Shown: piece by piece, positions 27,551 to 39,500 of the stretch
How positions within the stretch are numbered: position 1 is the stretch's first letter
Layout of the letters: every line of letters begins with the position of its first letter
Assembly (NCBI GenBank): GCA_030248065.1
Contig: JASAMV010006535.1
Coordinates: forward strand, 1-64,000
Length of the DNA: 64,000 nucleotides
Source: Rhynchonema sp. JSB1_4
Taxonomy: Eukaryota > Nematoda > Chromadorea > Monhysterida > Xyalidae
Reading direction: 5' to 3'
Notes under the pieces: generated by a model
Databases searched by the model: none
The model's input: the letters and a program-made list of their open reading frames with translations, nothing else
Told to the model about the DNA's origin: nothing
Translations under genes and position numbers: made by a program

Positions 27551-30500
27551 ATGACCGAAATTCAAGAGCGCACGTGCGATTTGGTGGATAGTGAGCCGGA
27601 TCCGGAATCGCCGCTGCCCCGATCGCGTCGTGGTTCGTTCCTCCGTCGATTGTTGCCATCAAGTCCGATCTTCAGACGTCGCCGCGCCGCCTCAGCCACC
27701 CGTGACCTGGGTGCTGTCAGTCGGTCGACAAGTCGAAGTGACAAACAATCGCCCTCGCCTCCGGCATCGCCCCATTTCGCCGGCGGTCGATTCAATCGTC
27801 TGGCTGCCAGTCTCCGTTTGCCCCATTATTGTGGTCGTGGTCGAATCACCGATCATCCACGCGCGTCTGTCAATCGACTATTGGGCAAATCCGACCAATC
27901 GTTGCCTCGAGGCGTCAGCTATCGATCGCGAAAGAGCTCGCGCGAGGACGACACCGCTCAAACGAAAAAAGCTGTACAACGTCAACAGGTTAATACTGTA
28001 CAGCTGTTCTCTCTGAAAAATTTTGCCACTTTTGGCAAACTTGACATAACATATTAAGAAGAATAATGAATGTTTTCATCAATTTCGTTTTTTCAAGGTT
28101 TCATTTCACGCCTCATTGCGCCATTCCATTACATTTGGGCTAGTCCCGCACTTTATCATCAGAACAGGTGTAATTCTCCTTGCTGCCGTGTGTTTATTCT
28201 AAGTCGGTGCAGTTTCCACAACCCCACGTTCCCACAAGCGAGCTCTACCCTCGCCACGTATCGAAAACAGAAGAGAATAACATAAATCGATTTTTATTTA
28301 ACACTTTTATGTTGGACCACCGCTACCAGCCGCAACAGGTATCGACCCTTAAAGTCAGTCACTCGGATTTAGTGCATGTTTGGCTTGGTTGTATCTCACG
28401 AACAAACCGGGTCAAAAACGACGTTTGATACTTTATATCTAACGAAAGGTGGGCATAGCATTGTTTGGGTGCATTTATAAAATTTGCACATACAATGCGT
28501 ACGCACGCGCATGCATGATCGCGCAAACTTCTCGTTCTATGTGCAATCAAAATCGAATCGAAACGTCGATTTTATACTTGCTGTTGCACGCTAACCAACC
28601 GTGCAGTTTTGATATCACGCGTAAACATGTGCACATTGTGCTAAATTAATGTATAGCTCCGGGTGAAAAGTATATTTTGAAACAAAGGTTTAGTTGCCGT
28701 TCGTGATCGCATTGTTGACGCCCAAATTTGACTGCGCAATAGTTTGGTCTAAATTCATGCAATTCTTTTTGGTTTTTAGCCAAACCCCAAAACAGTGTGT
28801 GGCGCTGAAACAGTTTTTTGTTTCAAAAACAGCTTTGGCATTGTCGAACTTTTATCGAATTCTTCCTGCAATAGCATTCTTCACATTTTGCGTTGTGATA
28901 TTGTAGGAGGCATACCACGAGTATGCGCTTGACCACGTGCAACATTGTAACGTACGTAATGTATGTATTACCTACTATTATACTACCGTGCAACATCATA
29001 ATGTACATTTTTACAGTTTATCCAGTCCCAGCCATTTATATCCATTTAAAGTTTGTTTACAGTTGGTTAGTCCGCAATCCACTCATTAACTTCAGGGCCT
29101 ATGCATTTGCATGTGTCTGCAACCCAGCTCACAAATTAGGCTACATTTCCAATTGCGCTCATGATCAACGAATCCTAGTGCTGGATTTGCTTCCATTCGT
29201 AGACAGTCCACCAGTTATAAGAGAAAACGGTGACGTTAAACAGTCTCTTTCCTTGAATCCAGCAATAGTATCCGATATGTTTAATACAGTATGAGATGTT
29301 TAATGATGTTGCCGTATGACCATTTCATGTTGTAACGGCCGCAGCGAAATGTGACCTTTTCCGCTCTTGCACGCAAGATGAGATTTGAAGTGCTTAACGT
29401 AAATGGTTTCATAGAATGTCAGGGGTTTGTATCTTTTGAAATAGAAATGTCAAATAAATTGCTTCCTGTAATGAGTTCATGAAACGTTGCATCATTTTTT
29501 GGGCGCCGTGGTGTTTTGTCGCCAGAAAAAATGAATAATCCATAAACCATCCGTTCAGTGTTGTGGCAGCTCATAGCGCAGTTCAATGGCATTGCATAAT
29601 ATTCGGTGCTGAGTGCTGTGTAATTCGAAAAAATGGACCGATAACGATAGACACCAGGCCCAAAATTAAAATCCATACGTCCGACAGAAAAACAGGGTAA
29701 ATTAAACAAAAAAACAAATACATGCGAACGCACAATGCACAATCGAACGGAAAAGTGTCCTTGACCGTGTGCGTGGTGTTGATAAGTGGATCATTATTGC
29801 GATATTAGGTGCTCCTTTTTTTCGACTTTTGGTATCGCTAAAATTACATGCGATGTGAAATGAGGACAAAATATCACACTTTTTCTGTACCCTTTTTCAG
29901 GAAGAGCGAGTGTTGGATTATCACAAACAACTGCAAGAATTCAGCCGGCAGTCAGAGGATCTATGTCGCGCTCTCAATGATACTGTCGATAGTGTAGCAT
30001 ACGAGGTGAGTGGAATCGTGCCGAAACTAGTGGACCCTATGTATTTACGATGCTCATTAACATGATGTTCTCCCTGTTTTATTGTTATCGGTGTTGTTAT
30101 CTTGCGCAACATCCCACACGTGCTACTATTCAAAGGCTACGCTTATTTATATCACGACTTGCCGCCTTCTATACGATTATAGAGTAGTCGTCACCGATAC
30201 TAAAAAAATAAACCGAGAAAGGAGATGATCTTAATCTTAATGTGATCAAACATCAACTGTTATCGGTGGGTAGCGCTCAGATCCATTGTTCTCACGCACA
30301 AACGGATGCTGTTATTGTTTCCAATGTAGGTCTAATATATATGTAATCTGATCTGCTCATGTGATGAAATATTAAATCGCTGTCATGTATGTATATACAC
30401 ATGCAGTCTATTTTACACCATTGCTGAAATAATGTATGAAGCAACTACTACAGCCAATTCTGCAGTCGTCGACGAAAGTAGTCGATAATCGCCAAACGCG

Positions 30501-33500
30501 GCTGGAACGCGTTTCGTATATGTTTCCCAACGTGCGAGTTTTTTGTGAAGAAGCGTCCACATGCTCCAAATTCATGAACTCGAGGGCAAGAGCACACTAC
30601 AAAACACAGCTGCGGCGTTCGAACAGCATCGAGTACATCATACAGCTGCATTTTTTTGAAAACCCGAGTACTTGCGTCGACGAGCTTAGAATACTTCCAC
30701 CAACATATTACGAGCTTCGGGCTTTACATCTCAGCTCGCAAGATTTGCAATGTTTTGTTTGTTTGTTAGGTCATCCATCGTAAGTGCACTTTAAAATCGC
30801 TCAATATGCTCCAAAGCTCAAGCCATTGCAATCAATGTGCATTGAACGCAACTTGTTACCTCAGCCGACGGCCACTTGACCGTGCGATTGCCTGTGTAAT
30901 GTAAGTGGGCACCTTACTGTGGATTGGATTGTAAGCTGCGCTAAAACGGAGTAGCCAACTAACTACATATACCTATACATTGATAAACTTTTAAACGGGC
31001 ACTGTCCGAGTGTAGAATTCCGTGATCACGAGATGACCAATATTTTTGGGTCCTGCTATGGGGCAGAAACATCGCACCCGTTCCCACAAGAGCAACTGCG
31101 GTCCCTTCTGTGTGGGCGACTGAGCGTTTAGCGGCACTAGTGACTGTTTACCAAATTTGTATACAACTGACCACTTGCCAGGTGGCACGCAGCAGTTTAG
31201 CGTTGGATCGTGTTTCGGCAAAGGCAGACAGTTTATGTTGCGATATCACGTTATCCGGTTATCCAGTTTTGTCATTTTTCGCCGCAGTTTTCTGTGTATC
31301 TTGCACTTGGCTCAGAGCTCAAACCTAATTCAGCTTTGGTGCAACACTAAATGACAATGGTCAGTGGGTGATGGTCAGCCATATTTGTACAGCACGACGA
31401 TAAGTTCGTGTTTGCATTTGTATCTGATTTGTATGGCAGCCCACAACCAGGTGCGCTGTAACTGCTTACACTAGTGGTTGAGTGAACGATGTTTCAACAT
31501 ATGGTGTTCTCATGTCATACATGTACAATGCTAGGTGTTTGGTGAAACATCAGAGAGCGAGACAATATCGACCAATGGGGGCAATTCGCTGTGACACTAA
31601 CTGATGTTGCACAACAAATGTTCAGAATAACCGTACAGTTTCCTCAGTTAGGAATTAATTGACTTGAAATTTCACCACAATCTGTCATCAGTAACCGTTA
31701 CCCTTCATTCATAACGCATACGCCTCCTTTTTGGGCGAATACACGTTTTTCGCGCGGGTAACAAAAGCGTCCTCTCTCGGTCCCACCGTTTATACTTCTC
31801 GTGACTGTGTGTTGTATGTTTTATTCCTCTGTTTATATTTGTTCATCTGCGGTCTCAGTCTGATGTCTACACTTTTGGAGACAGTTTTTGTGCACACACT
31901 CTTACGAGAGAACTTGATACCGAAAATCGTGAGTGAGTTAAAAAGAGCAAACGTTCATCCATAATGGTTGCACGTTTGGCGACTACTACAAATCAGTGCG
32001 ATGCTTTTTTACTCACTGACGGCAACAGTATCCAACATTCCAGAAATTTTTTTTGTTTATCCAACCATATTCTATACCTTTTTGTTTGCGAACGTCTCCT
32101 AATTCAAATGTTCCGCTGGACCCCAAATGGATGCAGACATCTTGCGCATTTCACTGTTTTTCACACAGTTTGAATGAAAGAGAAAAGACCACTCTTCTCC
32201 TTCACTTGTGAATGAATCACACAGGAGAAACAGTCTCTTCAAGTTGTCCTGTGTGCACAAAACAATGGCAACAATAATAGGAGCATCGAATCTTTGTACG
32301 TGACGGATTACAGCATCTGTGCACTCAGCATTAGGTGCACTTGTGCCGCAGGGCATGTGCTGTACAATGGTCCAACAGGTCAACTGAATCAAGCCGGATT
32401 CGAATCATTTTATTGACTCAACGCATGGTGAAAGTGGCCCTCACCTACATACACGCTGTGCTCTCTGTAACTGTTAATTGGCGTTTGTTATGCTCTGCCC
32501 ACCACTTCTTCTGTAAAAAGATCTTGGTCAACTGAAGCGTGTCGGACTTCTCTTGCCTCAGCTCGACTCGGGAAAACACGCACACCACTCCCATCATTTT
32601 GTTCTGCCCCAAGTGGATACCCAAAGGTTGTGCTTGGACCATAGTACACCAGTACCTATAGTGGGTAGAGTGATCTTTTTCTGTGGATAACATCATAGCA
32701 TGGCGGCCTGAAACAATAACCTTTTTGTAGCATCGTTAACCCACCGCCGCTCCTCCGTATCTAAGCCAATTAGACAAAATTCAACTGCAATGTTCATGTG
32801 CTGTTCTGTTCTCCGAAAGTCCGTTATCTCTCTGACCTCGAGTGAGAGAGAAAGAAAGATCAACACTGGTTAGCCCCTGGCAGAAAGACAGGCTCGATTT
32901 ACCACACAAAATCATTACCTTTGGTCGTGTACTGGATGCAAAGTAGTAGGGTAACTGGTAAGATTCATGTGCACCCATCACTAATGTACACTGCGTTTTG
33001 TTGGCATATGTATGTGTGTGCATGCATCAAGCGCGATGGTTTATTTAGCGATGTGATGGGGTGATCTGCATGTGTTTTCTGGCTGTAGCTCACTGCTGCA
33101 TGCGCACATGTGCATCTTTTTGGCCACATCGTCACCCTGGGTGTGAGACATCCCGCTGTTACTAATTGCGGTCGAAGAGTGACCATACACAAACCCAAAA
33201 CGCGCTTTTTATTGCACGATTACGTGCGTGTGTGCGCGTCACATCTTTTCTCTCTTTTGATCCCTACCACACGCTGCACGACCTGTTACACCTGTTGGGG
33301 TGCCATATAAGAATTTACGATGGTTTTTTGGCATTTCTTTCACTCTTGGCATATGATGTACGTATAGGACCGTTGCTGTTCAGCTGTAACCACCAATTTG
33401 GCACCCAGGCCCATGCAATGTTCAGCTTCAGATTTACAACTGACGCGCTTGTACTTCCTTTCGTTACATTTCCTGCTTGATTTTTATACAATAGTGTTTT

Positions 33501-36500
33501 CGTGATCGTCCGATCTCTCAAACAAGTCTGAATTTTATGCGTTTTGCTAAACCGTCATTGTATCAGGCAGGATCAGGCCTGGTTCCATGTTTTCCAATAT
33601 GACCTTTCAATTTCAGGGCGCAATCTCGGATCGTCTGTGCACCGTGCAAGCCGTTCAGAATGAGCTGGAAATCGAGAGCGTCGAGGCCCGATTGAACACG
33701 GGCAGCAAGCAGTCAGACTGTGAAACATTACATTTGGTTGACGACACCGAGCCGTACGACATGAACAAGTTCGGTCGACGTAAGAGCACCAGCACAACAT
33801 CGTTGAGCTCGATCGAGCATTTTGGTGGTAGCACACACTCGATGGTCGCTCGATTGCCAACCGGGTTCGTTCCAATGCACATCATTTTCACTTGTTTATG
33901 TTTTTTATTATTTTGTCTTGCGCCATTTTGGATGATTCTGATGTCGTTGACTCAAGTCGGCGATAAGTGCCCCAAACGCAGAACAGGCTGGAAATTCTTG
34001 ATATTTCGCAACGCAAGGTGTCAACGACTTGGGTCGACGACGTTGGGATACGCCCTCATTTTAGCCTTGTTTTGACTTCGCACGTTTGCTCTCAGTTTTG
34101 ATCGGAAGTTCTGAGAGCTGTATGCATATATTCATTGTTTGGTTTGCTGTATTTGTTTGATATTTGGTACACGGTGGACTTGATGCCGCCGCACTAAAAA
34201 ACACGAAGCGGCGCGTTCCTTTGACTCTTCGTAAAACTTCACAACTTCGTGTGTTCTTTCACCAAACCGGCATCCTTTTTGCTCAAGCCGACAGATAGTA
34301 GCGCATGCTGAGTTGTTTGAAATGTGAATCCGTTCACCCACTGCCGCTGGCGTGGCGTGTTTACTTTCGAAAACATCGTGTCTTTGTCAATGATGACTTT
34401 TCCAATGTTGCGATAAAAACCAACGCGCGCAGATTTAAAAAGTTCATCCAGATGATTCGCATTGGTTTCGTTAAGGAATAGAGTGTTCAGTAGATTATTG
34501 TTAAGTTGCACATTGCACATACATACATAGAGTAATGTATCAGTCCATTTTATCCGTTTCTTCGTTCTACATTAGGTACTTTATCGACGCGTACATTATA
34601 CACCGTGACCTTGCCCCGTATTGACTTGCACTGCAATGGTGTTTGCCAATTTGTAATAGATAGAAACACATCACATCATTTATATATCGTTTTTCCCAGA
34701 GCCCGACTCTTCCGCGTGTGACCATTTTTTCACAGTTTGAATTTTGGGAAGTTTTTTTATTCATGTCAGTTTGTTGGCGCATAATTAAAATTGGGTTTCA
34801 TGCGTCATAGATCTTAGTGAACGATTGGTGTTCATTTTTTGCACAACACCAATTAAAATCAGTTACATGTGCAGTTGGTCTGCCGTTCGGGTGATATTTA
34901 TCTAGCAGCACCGCTTTGGGTACTGATCCATTACGGGTTCCCACATTTGCTTCAGTTCATTAAATGCGCGCCTTCACAGTGGCTTATGCCCTTCTTGTTT
35001 TATAACCTGACAGCTAGCACATGCCCAGGACAATGGGCCGCAATTACAAGATGGCAACGTTAAAAGGTTACAATACTTTTTCAATCCCAATTGACCAGTA
35101 CCAAACAGTACAATCGACCAAAGTTGTGTGCACGTGACCTTGGTGTGCGCAGCCGCAGATACAGGCTGCTGATAGTGATCAACCGTTACACAGACCGCAT
35201 TGTGATTGATGGTCAACAGGGCAGGGTTGGATCGGACAGCGCACGACTGAAGAACGGTTGCTCAACAAAGCAAGATGTGTTTATTCGTGCTGTTGTTTGG
35301 TGGTTAGGCAAATTTGTTTCATCGACAGAACTGTCTTCTTGTGATTCTGGTCGTTTGATCAGAATTAAGATCCTGTGCAGCGTATTATTACGTTGAAGAG
35401 TGTGATCTTGAATACATGACCACACCGCTCATTGATAACTCACACAACGCACATACGTACAAGTATCTGCACATATCGGGGAGGGCGCGATAGCGCCGTT
35501 CACAATATGGCTCAACCGAGTTATTGCCAAAGTAAAAAAAATTTGATGGTTTATATTTCACACTATATAGCAGCTGAATAGTTAACACTTCGCTCGTACG
35601 TGTAGGCTGTAGCCCACCATGCCTGTGCAAAATTTGGTTAAAATTGGTACAGTGCTTCTTTAGCTATGGAACCAAAGGGCTGGAATTCCCAAAACAAAGT
35701 CAAGTTCACCGTCAAGCTCAACGTCAAAGTTCAACGTCAGATGTTTCGGCGTCACGCTGGCTCGTGCAGTAGACGCAATTTTCTAAACGAAGGGTCAACT
35801 TTGACACATTATTGTGCGTGATTGCATGCGTTTCTCCGGGTGCTGTTATTTTAAGGACGTATGTAGCACAAGCTTTTCAGAAGATTATTTCTGAGTTATA
35901 ACAATTTCTGACTAATGGTATTGAAACAATGTGGCGAACATTGACCGCAGTCAAAATTTTTTGCACCCCCGTTGGTGATCGTCCATTCATTTCTTTGCTT
36001 CTTTTAAGAAATTCATGAAACTCAGAAATACCGGTACTCTCACAAAACGCTTCTGTTACATCCCTATAATAATATTGTGGCTACATAAGCATCCAGTCTT
36101 ACACAATAATGCGTCAAAGTTGACCCTTCGTTTAGAAAATCGCGTCTGCTGCACGAACCAGCGTGACGCCGAAACATCTGACGTTGAACTTTGACGTTGA
36201 GCTTGACGGTGAGCTTGACTTTGTTTCGTGAATTCCACCCAATGTTTCGCCACGCGCCGGAAACCCTTCTTCTTCTCCTTCTACTGTATGTATTTGTTCA
36301 TGGCGTTTTGTAGGCCAAAGGCTGGTCACAGACAAATATAGGTGCATCTGGTGGCCAAACTGATGTGTGCGGTATTGTGGTAATCGGAGTCGAGGAGTTC
36401 AGTGCTGGTAACTGTTTTAGCGTAGGTCAAAGTATGAGCCCGGATATCGGACCCAGACAAGGACCCGAATTTCAAAAATGCTCCGATTCAGCTGAAAAGT

Positions 36501-39500
36501 GGTGGACAGGAGTTTTAAAATACGCTGATTCCCATTCTGATCTCTATCAGCGCAAGTCATGCTGGTCTGGGTCCGAAATGACATTCTCGGCCCAGACAAG
36601 GGCCCAATTTTCAAAAATTCTCTGATGGAGCGCTGAAAGTTAGTGTATAGAAGTTTCAAAATACGCTGATGTCTGTTCGCGCAAGTTCTCAGCGAAATTT
36701 CTGGTCTAGGTCCGAAAACGCACATTTCGTCCAGACAAGGAACCATTTTTTTTAAAAAAATGTCTGAGTCTAGAATTTGGCGAACGGGGACTTTAAAGTA
36801 AGCTGATTTCAATGCTGGCGATTAATTTTGCATCTGATTAAAGTCCACGTCTTGGCCCAAAAAATACAGACCTAAACTACACCGGACTCCATTTAGCTGA
36901 GAATGAGCACCAGATTGGCAATGGCGAAAATGCTTTCCCCGGGTTATATATCAATCCTAAGCAATATAAAACGAACATACAAGCTACAGAAATCCCCGGT
37001 TTTGAGGGGCAAGACCGTGGAACCGTTTCGCAGGCAAGACGCACACGCAGAAACAGTATTTTGCCACAACATAGGTAGTTTTCTTTCACTAACACACTTG
37101 TTTTAGTTTCAGATTCACGGCCCAAAGATGTCCATTACTTATCTCTGTTTAGATTGCTCCACGGAGAGGTTCTTGATCTTATGTTCATCCATTGGAGTCT
37201 TGTATGTACATATGTTCGTTTTATGTCGGAAGTTAAGCCATGTTCCACCGTCTTGCCCGGGAAAGCACGGACATTTTTCTTGCTTGTTAGGTTAAATCCT
37301 AATTCACTATTATTATCTGCGATCAGATTTTCAGGTTACTGCAATTTTTTTCGAGTGACTTCAAAAATGAAGTGATGAGCGCGGACACGTTTTGGATGGT
37401 TGATTTCACCCCTGAATAACTGTATCAATCTCAGTTGATATCAATTCAGTTGCAATGTATTATACCGTACATTTATTCATTATGTGTTGCAGTCGTCGGA
37501 ATACGTACTCGATTTTACAAACGGGCACTTGAGAAAAAAGTTAAATTCACCGATCACGATTGAATTCATGATCAATGTGGCATAATGTTACTTTTCGTTG
37601 TCGCAATGTCATGCAACGACGTCCATAATTATGATGCCATATCAGTAGCTATGTGCGTGCATATTGTACGATCGCTTTTCGTAGCATCGTCAGAACTTTA
37701 ATTAACTGTCGTTCACCTTTTCTTGCAGCAGTTCCCCAAGCCAATATTTTCATAGAGCATTACTGATGTCAACAAAAGTAACGCGCCGAAAGCTTCACCC
37801 TCACTTCGTTCTTTTGGTAAATCATAAGCAGGACATGTGGAGTGCGTTTATCAGTTTGGTACTGTTTAAGTTCGTTTGGTAGCTAACGCCATAGCTCATC
37901 TATAGAATATTACACGTTTTCTATTTTCTTATCTTTGTTGGAAAAAGTATCACTGCTGGCAAGCTTGTATTGCTGCTTCTTTTGTTTGAACGTAACATTA
38001 GTTTATGCTGTCGACACTTGCCTAATCACTACTGAGTTTTTGAAAGCAAAAGTTAACCCAAAGATAAAACTGAAATGGAAAAGTATTATACCTACTAATT
38101 GATCATGGCTTCCAGTGCCCTGTATGCGCAAGGTCTTCATGAAGTTTTAGCGCTCACGTACGGTCCTATGTATGTTTTTCAATCATTCATGGCACAGTAC
38201 TTCAGCACAACAATCAAAGTTGGCAAGTATTTTTCATTTCAGCACGGGTGAGACAGCGAGCGGTCATGAAGACAAACTGATTACAGCGTCCGCCATGGAA
38301 ACCTTCCAGAAACGGCACCATGACGATCGCAAGTTCTTGTCTGAAGCCCGCGTTCGCCTACTTAACGTTGGTTGCCTAAACATGGCTAACTGCCTGTAAA
38401 TAACATTAGTATTCGAAATTACGATCGGTTGCATATACATGTCGTGTTTTAGAGCTTCCACTCACAAGAACGCTATCTGTTCCTGTTCACTGACTTGCTG
38501 CTGATCGCCAAGGAAAAGTGAGTGATCAATGGATTAAAAATTGTTGAGAAAATTAGAGCATTTTAACCTAAAGGTGGAGTTATACTTGTCCATTTTGGGG
38601 TCGTAGACAATGAACACAAATTTTTGTTATGATCATATTTTGTGATAGAGTTGGGGCACTAATTTCGACCAGCGTAAAAGTTGTTCCCGTGCACCAAATG
38701 AACAACTTTTACGCTGGACGAAATTTGTGCTATAACTCTATCACAAAATATGATCATAACAAAAATTTGTCCTCATTGTCTACAATCCCAAAATGGACAA
38801 GTATAACTCCAGCTTAAGCATTTTCAGGGGTTTCCACAGCTACAAGTTGAAAGACAAAGTGCAAGCAACGGATTTATGGGTTTCGAAGGACGCGAGAGCA
38901 ATTGACGATGTGGCTGACTCATTGATGGGATTGGTCGATCATTGTTTTGTGATCGGGTGGCCAACCAACAACTATGTGGTGGAATTCGAGTACGTTTGTT
39001 ACTCACATCTTTATTTTTCACGCCATTTCAAATCATGTTTCATAATAAGTACTCGCATGTCAATCATTTTTCATCAAACGTCAAGCAAAACTAAAAGGTT
39101 CAATGCTATAAATGCGGACTCATTTTTTGATCAGTTGACCCAGAGCTCCGGTTTGGTTTGCATTGGTAAACTGCTATAAATACTTTGAAGTGCCCCTCTT
39201 TGTTAGTATCTGCGTCAATTCATTCTATATATAGCTCGACAAATAATGAGACCATTGCCAAAACACTCCTACATTGCTCCCCATAAGAAACAATCTACAT
39301 TGCTCCCCATAAGAAACAATCGTACGCCGAATTTAAGGACTTATAAGTGCGTATTAGTATCCAGTCGTCGCCAACGTTTCTCTGAATAATCCGCAATCCA
39401 CAAAAATCCTCTCTGCGTGTCCAGAGGTAATGGAGGAATCACAAACGCACACACAACCCACTAATGACGCCCATATTTTTGTTCGAATCACTCGTTATCC

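Larger units (their letters stand above)
33865..38242 (+). other. Large RhoGAP intron with repeats
   Basis: 4.4-kb intron. It contains the foldback 35677-36240 and three diverged tandem copies at 36440-36850. Two overlapping minus-strand frames at 34132-34520 show no recognisable domain. Confidence 0.5.

Noticed and set aside
34132..34520. Two overlapping minus-strand frames with Arg/Lys-rich translation
   Set aside because: No domain recognised. Overlap in different frames without a plausible splice pair suggests chance.
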